64,000 nt of DNA from positions 4,030,001 through 4,094,000 of the forward strand of contig CAVTLA010000001.1 of the NCBI GenBank assembly GCA_963735465.1, read 5' to 3'. A program made the position numbers and the translations under genes. The stretch is from DASZHJ01 sp963735465. GTDB taxonomy: Bacteria; Pseudomonadota; Alphaproteobacteria; ATCC43930; CGMCC-115725. Under the pieces are notes generated by a model that saw only the letters and a program-made list of their open reading frames with translations, searched no databases and was not told the origin of the DNA. Positions 9,144 to 18,199 of this stretch are shown here, piece by piece; position 1 is the first letter of the stretch, and every line of letters starts with the position of its first letter.

Positions 9144-10507
9144 GCTCTTGCCCCCTCCGCCACGGGCTCCGGCGCGGTCGCCTCCAGGGCGTTGCGTGGC
9201 CATTCCACCATAACCTGTGCGCCGCCTTCCACCAGGTTGGCAAACGTCAGGCGCGCGCCGGTGCGCTCCAGCAGGCTCTGGGCGATGAAGATGCCGAGGC
9301 CCATGTGCTGCGCCGCCTCGGCGCCGCGGCCGGAGATATAGGGCTCGCCGATGCGGGCGATCACCGCCGGGGAGAAGCCGGGTCCGTCGTCCACCACCTC
9401 GACGGTGATGGTGCCGGCGGTCCAGGCCGTGGTGACGATCACCTCGCGCTGGGCGAACTGCACCGCGTTCTGGATCAGGTTGCCGAGGCCGTGCATGACC
9501 TCGGAGCTGCGCGGCACCTGGGGCTCGACGCTGCTGGGGGCGCCGGCGGGGCCGGTGGCGCCGGTCGTGTAGATGACGCGCACGAAATCGGCGCGATAGG
9601 GCTCCCCCGCCGCCTCCACCAATGCCGAGATCGGGAGGCGCGCATAGGGCGCGCCGCTCTCGCTGACGCGCTGGCGGGCGAGATCGGCGAGGATGGTGCG
9701 GCAGCGCTCGCTCTGGCTCAGGAGGAGCGCCGCGTCCGGCGCGTGGGGACTGTCCGCCGGCAGGTCCCGCGCCAGCTCCCGCGCCACCACGGCGATGGTG
9801 GCGAGGGGACTGCCGAGCTGATGCGCCGCGGCGGCGGCGAGCGCGCCCACCGCCGAGACGCGCTGCTCGCGCGCCAGCGCCAGCTGGGTCGCGGCGAAGG
9901 CGTCGCGCATCCGCCGCGCCTCCTCGGCGATGCTCCAGATGTAGCCGGCGGTGAAGAGCGCCGCCAGGATGAGCGACATCCAGACGCCCAGCACCGCCAG
10001 GGTCGGGAACGGCGGCGGCTCGCCGCGCCAGGGCAGCGGCAGGTGATAGAAGGCCAGCACGCTGATCACGCTCGCGGTCAGGATGGCGAGGCCGATGACG
10101 CTGCGCCGGGACAGCACGGTCGCCGCCACCGTCACCGGGGCGATCGCCAGGATCGCGAAGGGATTGGCGAGGCCGCCGGTGAGGAACAGCAGCACCGCGA
10201 GCTGCAGCGTGTCGTAGCCGAGATAGCAGGCGGCCTCGATCTCGCCGAGGCGGGCGGCGGTGCCGCGGGCCACCACGGCGATGATGTTGAGGAACGCCGA
10301 GGTGCCCACCACCGCCAGCGCGGCGACGATGGGGAATTCGAATCCGAGGCCGAAGCGCACCCCCAGCAAGGTCGCCGCCTGGCCCAGGATCGCGACCCAG
10401 CGGATCAGCATCAGCGTGCGCAGGCTCACGGAGACGCCGCCCGGCTCCCGCTTGCCGGCGAGGCCCACGGCCAGGCTCATATCCCGTTCCATCATCATCC
10501 CGCTCAT
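9140..10507 (-). CDS. regB: Redox sensor histidine kinase RegB/PrrB/ActS
   Basis: A 455-residue membrane histidine kinase with about six N-terminal helices. It keeps the family's quinone-sensing motif GGxxNPF (GGLANPF, residues 111-117), the H-box AAAAHQLGSPLATI (His229), the conserved redox cysteine region SERCRTIL (Cys269), and ATPase motifs NLIQNAVQFA, DDGPGF and GLGIFIA. The start is ATG 10507 behind GGAGAGGCG; the longer upstream reading is non-coding. It is translationally coupled to regA and divergent from the ABC exporter at 10595. Confidence 0.9.
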   Translation of the reverse strand: MSGMMMERDMSLAVGLAGKREPGGVSVSLRTLMLIRWVAILGQAATLLGVRFGLGFEFPIVAALAVVGTSAFLNIIAVVARGTAARLGEIEAACYLGYDTLQLAVLLFLTGGLANPFAILAIAPVTVAATVLSRRSVIGLAILTASVISVLAFYHLPLPWRGEPPPFPTLAVLGVWMSLILAALFTAGYIWSIAEEARRMRDAFAATQLALAREQRVSAVGALAAAAAHQLGSPLATIAVVARELARDLPADSPHAPDAALLLSQSERCRTILADLARQRVSESGAPYARLPISALVEAAGEPYRADFVRVIYTTGATGPAGAPSSVEPQVPRSSEVMHGLGNLIQNAVQFAQREVIVTTAWTAGTITVEVVDDGPGFSPAVIARIGEPYISGRGAEAAQHMGLGIFIAQSLLERTGARLTFANLVEGGAQVMVEWPRNALEATAPEPVAEGARA

Positions 10508-10594
10508 CGCCTCTCCATATAGCGCCCGGCGGCCGGACGCCACCGTCCCGCGGGCGCTGGCCCGGAAAGGCGCTTTCCGCCATAGTCGCCCGCC

Positions 10595-11353
10595 ATGAGC
10601 GAGCCCGTCATAGCGGTCAACGGCCTCAGCAAGCGCTTCAAGGAGACGCTGGCGGTGGACAGCCTCGACTTCACCGTCGAGCGCGGCGTCACCGCGGCGC
10701 TGCTGGGCGGCAACGGCGCCGGCAAGACCACCACCCTCTCCATGCTGCTGGGCCTGCTGCTGCCCAGCGCCGGCAGCATCCTGGTCTTCGGCGAGGACAT
10801 GCAGCGCCATCGCCACCGGGTGCTGCCGCGGATGAACTTCTCCTCGCCCTATACGGATCTGCCGCATCGCCTGACCGTGCGGGAGAATCTCTCCGTCTAC
10901 GGCCGCCTCTATGGCGTCGATCATCTGCGCGACCGCATCGCCACGCTGGTCAGGGATTTGCAGCTCGCCGATGTCCTCAAGCGCAAGCTCGGCAGCCTCA
11001 GCGCCGGGCAGCGCACCCGGGTGGCGCTCGCCAAGGCGCTCATCAACGAGCCGGAGCTGCTGCTGCTGGACGAGCCCACGGCGTCCCTCGATCCCGACAC
11101 CGGCGACTGGGTACGCGGGTACCTGGAGACCTATCGCCAGCGCACCGGCGCCACCATCCTGATGGCGTCCCACAACATGGCGGAGGTGGAGCGGCTCTGC
11201 TCCGAGGTGATGATGCTGCAGAAGGGCCGCATCGTCGACCGCGGCAGCCCCGACGCCCTCATCGCCCGCTACGGCCGCGACACGCTGGAGGAGGTCTTCC
11301 TCGACATCGCCCGGGGCAAGGGGCGCCACCAGAAGGAGCGGGCGGCGGAATGA
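10595..11353 (+). CDS. ABC transporter ATP-binding protein (ABC-2 exporter)
   Basis: A 252-residue ATPase with Walker A GGNGAGKTTT, signature LSAGQRTRVALAKAL, Walker B ELLLLDEPTASLDPDT and switch His in LMASHN. It belongs to the ABC-2 exporter class (NodI, DrrA, YadG-like). The permease gene starts within its last codons (ATGA, 11350-11353), so the two are translationally coupled and form one transporter. Substrate is unknown; drugs or polysaccharide precursors are common for the class. Confidence 0.92.
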   Translation: MSEPVIAVNGLSKRFKETLAVDSLDFTVERGVTAALLGGNGAGKTTTLSMLLGLLLPSAGSILVFGEDMQRHRHRVLPRMNFSSPYTDLPHRLTVRENLSVYGRLYGVDHLRDRIATLVRDLQLADVLKRKLGSLSAGQRTRVALAKALINEPELLLLDEPTASLDPDTGDWVRGYLETYRQRTGATILMASHNMAEVERLCSEVMMLQKGRIVDRGSPDALIARYGRDTLEEVFLDIARGKGRHQKERAAE

Positions 11354-12159
11354 GCGCCAACCCCACCTTCTCGACCGGGCGCGTCAACGCCATGGTGCTG
11401 CGTCACCTCTATCTGCTGCGCGGATCCTGGCCGCGCGCCCTGGAGCTCGTCTACTGGCCCACCCTCAACGTGGTGGTCTGGGGCTTCACCACCCAGTTCC
11501 TGGTGACCAACAGCACCTGGGTGGCGCGGGCCGCCGGCGTGCTGCTCTACGCGGTGCTGCTCTGGGAGGTGATGTTCCGCGGCCAGCTCGGCGTCGCCTT
11601 CTCGTTCCTGGAGGAGATGTGGTCGCGCAACCTCGGCCATCTCTTCGTGAGTCCGCTCCGCCCCTATGAGTGGGTGGTGTCGCTTTTGGTGATGAGCCTG
11701 ATCCGGGTGCTGATCGGAACCCTGCCGGCGGCGCTGCTGGCAATCCCGCTCTATCACTACTCGATCTTCACCCTAGGATTGCCGCTCCTCGCCTTCTTCG
11801 TCCTGCTGCTGGTGATGGGCTGGGCGGTGGGCCTCGCCATCATCGCCGTCATCCTGCGCAACGGGCTCGGCGCCGAGAACCTGGCGTGGGTCGCGATCTT
11901 CGTGCTGTCGCCGGTGAGCGGGATCTACTATCCGATCTCGGTGCTGCCGGCCTGGCTGCAGCCGGTGGCGTGGTCGCTGCCGACCTCCTACGTCTTCGAG
12001 GGCATGCGCGCGGTCATGTTCGAGCACGTCTTCCGCTGGGACTATCTCGTCCGCGCCGCGGCTCTCGACGTCCTCTACATCGCGCTGGGCGGCGCCTTCC
12101 TGCTGTGGAGCTTCCACCGCGTGCGCCGCACCGGCGCGCTCCTGCAGATGGGGGAGTGA
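11350..12159 (+). CDS. ABC-2 type transporter permease
   Basis: A 269-residue integral membrane protein with about six helices and the ABC-2 membrane fold. It overlaps the ATPase gene by four bases. Features include the NLGHLFVSPLRPYEWVVSLL loop and the conserved SPVSGIYYPISVLPAWLQPV region near the fifth helix. Together with the preceding ATPase it should form a small exporter in the inner membrane. No periplasmic partner is encoded nearby. Confidence 0.9.
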   Translation: MSANPTFSTGRVNAMVLRHLYLLRGSWPRALELVYWPTLNVVVWGFTTQFLVTNSTWVARAAGVLLYAVLLWEVMFRGQLGVAFSFLEEMWSRNLGHLFVSPLRPYEWVVSLLVMSLIRVLIGTLPAALLAIPLYHYSIFTLGLPLLAFFVLLLVMGWAVGLAIIAVILRNGLGAENLAWVAIFVLSPVSGIYYPISVLPAWLQPVAWSLPTSYVFEGMRAVMFEHVFRWDYLVRAAALDVLYIALGGAFLLWSFHRVRRTGALLQMGE

Positions 12160-12168
12160 GAGGATTTT

Positions 12169-13150
12169 CTATCCCTCATAACACCCCGCCTCCCGCGCGC
12201 GGATCTTCACCAGCGCCGTCAGCAGCTCCAGGGTCGGCGCCGGCACTTTCATGAGATGCGCGAATTCCAGCGGCGCGCCGAACATGGCGTCGAACTCCAT
12301 CGGCCGGCCGTTCTCCAGGTCCTGCACGATGCTCGCCTTGTGCTGGAGGTTGCGCACCATGGCGAAGAGCTTGTCGGCGTCGAAGCCGGTGGGACAGCCC
12401 ATGGCGTCGGCGATCGCCCCGGCCTCGGCGACCAGGAGGCGCACCGCCGCCTCGCAGGCGGGCTCGGCGTAGATCCACTTCGGCGCCGAATTCGCCAGCG
12501 CGCCGAAGAGGCCGGAGCAGATGTTCATCTGCAGCTTCGCCCAGATCGCGCGCCGGATATGCGGCGTCACTTCGATGGTGAAATCGTCGTCGCGCATCGC
12601 CGCGGCGAGCGCCTCGAGAGTGTCGGAAGCGCCGCCGTCCGGCCGCCCCAGGAACAGGCGGCCATGGGCGGTCTCCACGTGGACGACACCGGGCGCCACC
12701 GTGTCGCAGGCGGAATAGATCACGCCCCCCGCCGCGCGCTCGGCGCCGACGGTCCGCAGCATGACGTCATCGGGATCGATCCGCGGCAGCGTGCGGCCGT
12801 CGAGGGCGCCGCCATGGCTTTGGAAATACCACCAGGGAATGCCGTTCATGACGAAGAGCGACGACCGTTTCCGGCCCCAGAAGCGACGCCAGGCCGGCGG
12901 CGATCGACGGCAGCGCCGGCGCCTTCACCGCGACGACGACGGCATCCTGGGGTCCGAGCTCGGCGGGAGTGTCGGTGACGGCGACCGCGGCGCGGATCTC
13001 GCGCCGCGGCGCCTGCATCGTGAGGCCATCGGCGCGAATTGCTGCCAGGGTCGCCCCGCGGGCGATCATCGAGACCTCGGCGCGGCCCTTGTGCAGCCGT
13101 GCCGCGAGGGAAGTTCCCACCGCGCCGGCGCCGTAAACGCAGACCCGCAT
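12169..13150 (-). CDS. panE: 2-dehydropantoate 2-reductase family (PanE/ApbA) protein (frameshifted)
   Basis: NADPH-dependent ketopantoate reductase family. The N-terminal Rossmann motif is clear (MRVCVYGAGAVGTSLAARL), and after a one-base shift near 12851-12866 the protein resumes with MNGIPWWYFQSHGG and ends with the C-terminal helical domain (KLQMNICSGLFGALA, the catalytic Lys region, and QDLENGRPMEFDA). Restored length is about 325 residues. Many PanE paralogues act on other 2-oxo acids, so the pantothenate role is not certain. The ATG at 13150 starts directly at the Rossmann strand. Confidence 0.8.
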
Positions 13151-13245
13151 CGTCACACTCCCCAAGACACATCCCGTGTCCGGAGACTATGCAAGACGCA
13201 GACCGGCCGGGATGCCGGCGGCACATGGCGCCATGCGGGACGCCG

Positions 13246-13272
13246 CCGGCGCACCCTCTGGGGATGCGCCGG
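13246..13272. terminator. Hairpin downstream of the chemoreceptor gene
   Basis: CCGGCGCA and TGCGCCGG form a perfect 8-base stem with an 11-base loop, about 20 bases beyond the chemoreceptor stop and upstream of panE. There is no U tract, so Rho-independent termination is only a possibility in DNA this GC-rich. Confidence 0.3.
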
Positions 13273-13293
13273 TGCCGTGCCCTGGGTTGCGGC

Positions 13294-15006
13294 CTAGGCG
13301 GCCACGCCGAGGCTGCTGGCTTCCGCCGCCGCCTTCTGCATGTTGGAGGACATCTCGTTGGCGACCGCGCTCTGCTCCTCCACCGCGGCCGCGGTCGAGG
13401 TCACGTACTCGCGCACGGAGTCGATGGACTGCTTGATGGCGACCAGGGCATTGACGACATCGTCGGAGATGCCGCGCATGCCCGAGATCTCCTTGGAGAT
13501 CTGCTCGGTGGCGCCCTTCGCTTGTCCCGCCAGGTTCTTCACCTCGTTCGCCACCACGGCGAATCCGCGACCGGCCTCGCCGGCGCGGGCGGACTCGATC
13601 GTGGCGTTGAGCGCCAGCAGATTGATCTGGCTGGTGATGTTATTGATGAGATCGACGATCCCGCCCATGGCCTGCGCCGCCTCGGTGAGGCGGTGCGCGG
13701 ACTGGTCGGCGACGTCGACCCGCTCCACCGCGCCTTCGGCGGTCTCCTTGGATTTCACCATGCTCTCGGCGATCTCCTTCACCGAGGCGTTGAGCTCCTC
13801 GGCGCCGGCGGCGACCGTCTCCATCATGCCGCGGATATGCTCGTTCTTCATCCGGGCGATGACCTGCGTGGTGACGTCGGTGGCGAACTTCACCACCTTG
13901 AACGGCTTGCCGTTCATGTCGAGGATCGGGTTGTAGGAGGCCTGGATCCAGACTTCCTTGCCGCCCTTGCCGATGCGCTTGTATTCCGCCGACTGGAACT
14001 CGCCGCGATTGAGCTTGGCCCAGAAGTCGCGGTACTCGCCGCTGTCGCGCTCGGCGGGATCGACGAACATGCTGTGGTGCTTGCCCTGGATCTCCGCCAG
14101 CGTATAGCCCAGGGCGCCGAGGAAGTTCTCGTTCGCGGTGATGATGGTGCCGTCGAGATTGAACTCGATCACCGCCTGGGACTTGCCGATCGCCTCGATC
14201 TGGCCGACGTAGTTGGCGGCCTCCAGCTTCTGCTTGGTGACCTCGGTGGCGAACTTCACCACCTTGAACGGCTTGCCGTTCATGTCGAGGATCGGATTGT
14301 AGGACGCCTGGATCCAGACTTCCCGGCCGCCCTTGCCGAGGCGCTTGTATTCCGCCGCCTGATATTCGCCGCGATTGAGCGCCGCCCAGAAAGCGCGATA
14401 TTCGCTGCTGTCGCGGTAGCCGGGCTCCACGAACATGCTGTGGTGCTTGCCCTTCACTTCCGCCAGCGTATAGCCCATCGCGTGCAGAAAGTTCTCGTTC
14501 GCGGTGATGATGGTGCCGTCGAGATTGAACTCGATCACCGCCTGGGACTTGCCGATGGCGTCGATCTGGCCGACGTAGCCGGCGGTCTGCAGCTTCTGCT
14601 GGGTGATGTCGGTCGCGAACTTCACCACCTTGAACGGCTTGCCGCTGCGATCGAGGATCGGGTTGTAGGAGGCCTGGATCCAGACTTCCTTGCCGCCCTT
14701 GCCGAGGCGCTTGTATTCCGCCGACTGATATTCGCCGCGACCCAGCTTGACCCAGAACTCCCGGTACTCGTTGCTGTCGCGGTAGCCGGGCTCCACGAAC
14801 ATGCTGTGGTGCTTGCCCTGGACCTCGGCCAGCGTATAGCCCATCGCGCGCAGAAAATTCTCGTTCGCGGTGAGGATCGTCCCGTCCAGCTTGAACTCGA
14901 TCACCGCCTGCGCCTTGCCGATCGCCTGCAGCATCGCCTCAAGCTCTCGCGTGTGGCTCGAAGAAAGAAATTCACGCACGTCGGTGTCCCCCCGCTGATG
15001 GTGCAT
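13294..15006 (-). CDS. Soluble methyl-accepting chemotaxis protein with three PAS domains
   Basis: A 570-residue cytoplasmic chemoreceptor with no signal peptide or membrane segment. Three PAS domains in tandem (roughly residues 24-145, 146-267 and 268-389) are near-copies; each has VIEFxLDGTI, ANENFL, GKHHSMFV and EVWIQASYNPILD. A receptor signalling domain follows, with the kinase-binding hairpin ITSQINLLALNATIESARAGE. The DNA repeat unit is exactly 366 bases. Related PAS receptors bind heme or flavin, but no ligand can be assigned. No che genes are nearby. Start ATG 15006 is the longest; shorter starts are possible. Confidence 0.9.
   Translation of the reverse strand: MHHQRGDTDVREFLSSSHTRELEAMLQAIGKAQAVIEFKLDGTILTANENFLRAMGYTLAEVQGKHHSMFVEPGYRDSNEYREFWVKLGRGEYQSAEYKRLGKGGKEVWIQASYNPILDRSGKPFKVVKFATDITQQKLQTAGYVGQIDAIGKSQAVIEFNLDGTIITANENFLHAMGYTLAEVKGKHHSMFVEPGYRDSSEYRAFWAALNRGEYQAAEYKRLGKGGREVWIQASYNPILDMNGKPFKVVKFATEVTKQKLEAANYVGQIEAIGKSQAVIEFNLDGTIITANENFLGALGYTLAEIQGKHHSMFVDPAERDSGEYRDFWAKLNRGEFQSAEYKRIGKGGKEVWIQASYNPILDMNGKPFKVVKFATDVTTQVIARMKNEHIRGMMETVAAGAEELNASVKEIAESMVKSKETAEGAVERVDVADQSAHRLTEAAQAMGGIVDLINNITSQINLLALNATIESARAGEAGRGFAVVANEVKNLAGQAKGATEQISKEISGMRGISDDVVNALVAIKQSIDSVREYVTSTAAAVEEQSAVANEMSSNMQKAAAEASSLGVAA
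13843..14940 (-). repeat. Three tandem 366-base PAS-coding repeats
   Basis: The same landmark (GAACATGCTGTGGTGCTT on the plus strand) recurs at 14065, 14431 and 14797, a spacing of exactly 366 bases (122 codons). The copies are highly similar at DNA level, pointing to recent duplication or ongoing gene conversion. Confidence 0.85.
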
Positions 15007-15032
15007 CGCTGGTACCAGTTACCAGAGATTGC

Positions 15033-15050
15033 TGCACGCCATGGCGTGCA
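15033..15050. promoter_or_regulatory. Perfect 18-base palindrome upstream of the chemoreceptor
   Basis: TGCACGCC-ATGGCGTGCA is a perfect palindrome with no spacer, 27 bases upstream of the chemoreceptor start codon. It is followed by an AT-rich stretch that could hold the promoter. It could be an operator or a leader hairpin; nothing in the sequence decides which. Confidence 0.4.
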
Positions 15051-15192
15051 CGCCCTCGGGTTGTAATCGTTGATGATTAAATTTGTACTGATTACGCGCG
15101 CAACTTGCACGCGCGCGCAAAAAATCGCGCGTGAATTTCAATTCTCTGCTCGCGATTGGAGGAGAGCCGACGCGTCATGACACCCGAGACGG

Positions 15193-16221
15193 TCAGCTGC
15201 TCTTTCCGCTGACGTGCGCCTCGGTGAATGTCGCCATTCCCGTGTGACACGCGATTGCTGCTTTGACGAGCGCGATTGCCAGCGTGGCGCCGGAAGCCTC
15301 GCCGAGCCGCATGGCGAGATCGAGGAGCGGCGGTTTCCCGAGCCGCTGCAGCAAGCGGGAGTGGCCGGGTTCCGCCGAGCGATGCGCCACCATGCAGTGA
15401 TCGAGGGCACGCGGGTCGGCGGCGAACAGCACCGCCGCCGCCGCGGTCGTCGCATAGCCGTCGAGGATGACAGGCACCCGCGCCTGGCGCGCCGCCATGA
15501 TCGCGCCGGCGATCGCCGCCAGCTCGCGCCCACCGAGACGTCGCAGCAGCTCGAAGGGCTCGGCGCTCTCGCCGCGATGGCGCTGGACGCCCTCCGCCAC
15601 CACCGCGGTCTTGCGCGCGAGCGCACTTCCCGCGACGCCGGTGCCGGGTCCGACCCACTCCGCGGCGGTGCCGCCGAAGAGCGCGGCGCAGAGCGCCGCC
15701 GCCGAGGTCGTGTTGGCGATCCCCATCTCTCCCACCGCGAGGAGATCGACGCCGGGCTCCACCGCGGTCATGCCGTAGGCGATCGCCAGCGCGCACTCCT
15801 CCTCGCTCATGGCAGGTGCTCGCGTGAAATCCGCCGTCGGCTCCTCCAGGTTGAGCTCGTAGACCCTGAGATCCGCATCGACCATTCGGCAGAGCTGGTT
15901 CACCGCGGCGCCGCCGTCGAGGAAGTTCTGCACCATCTGCGCCGTGACGGCGGCCGGATATGCCGAGACTCCCTGCGCCGCCACGCCGTGATTGCCGACG
16001 AAGACCGCGGTGCGCGGATGATTGGCGGTGGGCGGGTGCCGGCCTTGCCAGGTCGCCATCCACTGCGTCACCTCCTCGAGCCGGCCCAAGGCGCCCGCGG
16101 GCTTGGTGAGCTCGGCCTCGCGGGCGGCGGCGGCGGTGCCGGCCTCCAGATCGGGACCCGGCAGCCGCCGCAGCAGCTGCCGCATCTCCTCGAGGCTCGC
16201 GTGCGGTGCGTCGGTGCTCAT
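15193..16221 (-). CDS. cobT: Nicotinate-nucleotide:dimethylbenzimidazole phosphoribosyltransferase
   Basis: A 342-residue CobT (CobU in Pseudomonas nomenclature) that makes alpha-ribazole phosphate for the lower ligand of B12. Family blocks are visible: TKPAGALGRLEEV, VFVGNHGVAAQGVSAYPAAVT, a long LLAVGEMGIANTTSAAALCA block, WVGPGTGV, and the C-terminal EASGATLAIALVKAA. The start is ATG 16221, with GGAG upstream; an in-frame TTG at 16236 would add five residues. It is divergent from cobS with about 110 bases between. Confidence 0.93.
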   Translation of the reverse strand: MSTDAPHASLEEMRQLLRRLPGPDLEAGTAAAAREAELTKPAGALGRLEEVTQWMATWQGRHPPTANHPRTAVFVGNHGVAAQGVSAYPAAVTAQMVQNFLDGGAAVNQLCRMVDADLRVYELNLEEPTADFTRAPAMSEEECALAIAYGMTAVEPGVDLLAVGEMGIANTTSAAALCAALFGGTAAEWVGPGTGVAGSALARKTAVVAEGVQRHRGESAEPFELLRRLGGRELAAIAGAIMAARQARVPVILDGYATTAAAAVLFAADPRALDHCMVAHRSAEPGHSRLLQRLGKPPLLDLAMRLGEASGATLAIALVKAAIACHTGMATFTEAHVSGKSS

Positions 16222-16333
16222 GGGCGAAGGCTCCAAAACTCTGGCGTCCGCGACAATCTAGCGCATCGCCGCCCCGATGCGGTCTGCAACCGCCGCGCTC
16301 TTGTTGCGAATCGGCGCCCTGGGGTATCTCAAC

Positions 16334-17105
16334 ATGATGGCGGACGGCAACTCCCCTGATGTCGGCAGATGGGTCGGCGAGGCGCGGCGGGTGGCCGCGT
16401 TCCTGACGCGGCTGCCGTTGGCGCCCGACGGCGACACGGAGCCTGGTGCCCTGGCGCGGGCGGCCTGGGCGTTTCCCCTGGCGGGCATCCTCGTCGGCGT
16501 CGTCGGCGCCATCGTGCTGACGCTGGGCGACCGCCTGGGCCTGCCGATCCTGGCGACGTCGCTGCTGGCAGTGATGGCGACGGTGGCGGCGACCGGCGCC
16601 TTGCATGAGGACGGACTCGCCGACACCGCCGACGGGCTCGGCGGCGCCGATGCGGAGCACGCCGCTTGCCATCATGCGCGACAGCCGCATCGGCAGCTTC
16701 GGCGTGCTGGCGCTCATCTTCAGCATCGGCCTCAGGGCAGCGGCGCTGGCGGCGCTGCCGGACACCCACATCGCAGCGGGCGCGCTGATCGCGGCCCATG
16801 CGTTCTCCCGCGGCCTGCTGCCGGCAGTGATGCTGATCCTCGATCCCGCCCGGACCGACGGGCTGGCGGCCTTTGCCGGCAAGCCCACCCCGCCAATGGC
16901 CGGCGTCGCGGCGGCGATCGGCCTGGTGCTGGCGTTGCTCGCGCTGGGGCTCGGGCGTGGTGTTGTCGCCGTGGTGCTGGCGGCGCTCGCCGTGATCGCG
17001 CTCGCCTCGCTTGCGCGCCGGCGTCTCGGCGGCTACACCGGCGATGTCCTGGGCGCGGCCCAGCAGGTAGGAGAGATCGTGATGCTTCTGGTAGCGGCAA
17101 TATGA
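16334..17105 (+). CDS. cobS: Adenosylcobinamide-GDP ribazoletransferase (frameshifted)
   Basis: CobS (CobV) joins adenosylcobinamide-GDP and alpha-ribazole, the last assembly step of B12, in the inner membrane. The N-terminal part shows FLTRLP, FPLAGILVGVVGA and the active-site block LHEDGLADTADGLGGAD. After a one-base shift near 16650-16665 it resumes with LAIMRDSRIGSFGVLAL and continues through several membrane helices to GGYTGDVLGAAQQVGEI. Both halves are well conserved, so the break is probably an error. An in-frame ATG at 16277 is less likely. The stop overlaps cobC (ATGA). Confidence 0.87.
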
Positions 17106-17740
17106 CGGGATCGACGCGTTGGTGGTGGGTGCGTCATGCCCCCGTCACCGTCAATGACGGCCGCTGCTACGGCCAGACCGACGTGGCCTGCGACTGCACC
17201 GACACCGCCGCCTTCGCGGCGCTGGCTCGGCTCCTGCCCAAGGACGCGGTCTGGGTCACCAGCACGCTCCTGCGCACGCATCTGACCGCGGCGGCGATCG
17301 TGCGCGCGGGCTTGCCGGGCCCGGCGAAAATCCCCGGTCCCGACGTGTTCTCCGAGCGCGAGCTCGACGAGCAGAATTTCGGCGCCTGGCAGGGCATCAA
17401 GTACACCGATCTTCCGCACAAGCAGCCCGAGTCCTATCACCGCTTCTGGCTGGCGCCCGCCCATGTGGCGCCGCCGGAGGGCGAAAGCTTCACCGATCTG
17501 GTGGCACGGGTGACGCCGGCGATCCGCCGCCTCACCGCGGAGCACGCCGGCCGCGACATCATTGCGGTGACCCACGGCGGCACCATCCGCGCGGCCCTGG
17601 TGGAGGCGCTGGGCGTGCCGCCGGAGACCTCGCTGGGGATCGGCGTCGACAATCTCTCCCTGACCCGCCTCGATCATTATGGCGAGAGCCGCGGCGGCCA
17701 TCCCTGGCACATCGTGGCGGTGAACCAGCCGCCGCGGTAG
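17102..17740 (+). CDS. cobC: Alpha-ribazole phosphatase / histidine phosphatase family
   Basis: A 212-residue histidine phosphatase. The catalytic motif WVRHAPV is at the N-terminus, and the second histidine lies in AVTHGGTIRAAL. In B12 synthesis the enzyme removes the 5'-phosphate of alpha-ribazole phosphate or of adenosylcobalamin phosphate. Assignment to CobC rests on its four-base overlap with cobS; the family also includes phosphoglycerate mutase-like enzymes. Confidence 0.85.
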   Translation: MTGSTRWWWVRHAPVTVNDGRCYGQTDVACDCTDTAAFAALARLLPKDAVWVTSTLLRTHLTAAAIVRAGLPGPAKIPGPDVFSERELDEQNFGAWQGIKYTDLPHKQPESYHRFWLAPAHVAPPEGESFTDLVARVTPAIRRLTAEHAGRDIIAVTHGGTIRAALVEALGVPPETSLGIGVDNLSLTRLDHYGESRGGHPWHIVAVNQPPR

Positions 17741-17751
17741 TCGCGGCGGCT

Positions 17752-18036
17752 TCAAGTCAGGGGCTGCACCATCTTGGTGAGGGGATCGACGACGACGGTC
17801 ATCGTCTTGCCCTGCTGCTGCACCGTCGCCTCGAAATTCCGGCCGTCGGCCTTGAAATCCTTGAAGTCGCCGTAGCCCTTGGCTTCCAGGAGATTGAGCG
17901 CCTGGGTGGCGCGCCGGCCTTGCGCCGGATTCCAGTTGTAGTGATTGCCGGCGCTGGGTGTCTGCGCCGCCAGGGCGGCGCCCGTTCCAAGGACGAGCGC
18001 AATGGCGGCGGCGGTGAAGGTCGGGAACATCCTCAT
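17752..18036 (-). CDS. Small secreted PepSY-like protein
   Basis: A 94-residue protein with a clear signal peptide (MRMFPTFTAAAIALVLGTG, cleavage after ALAA). The mature part (TQALNLLEAKGYGDFKDFKA, then FEATVQQQGKTMTVVVDP) matches the alpha-beta pattern of PepSY-type domains, periplasmic modules thought to inhibit proteases or bind ligands. The start is ATG 18036, with AGGAGA five bases upstream; longer readings have no ribosome site. It is transcribed away from the riboswitch and has no visible B12 link. Confidence 0.75.
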   Translation of the reverse strand: MRMFPTFTAAAIALVLGTGAALAAQTPSAGNHYNWNPAQGRRATQALNLLEAKGYGDFKDFKADGRNFEATVQQQGKTMTVVVDPLTKMVQPLT

Positions 18037-18199
18037 GACAGGTCTCCTTATTTCTCTGCAATTCCGGCGCCGCGAGGCGCGGCGCCTGCCAATGGCTGAC
18101 GTAGACAGCGCTTGCGACCGGCACATGACGCCGGAATTAAATGACCGTCATTCGTGGCAGAGATCACAGCCGCGCCGCCACGCGGCTTTCATCGCCGAC

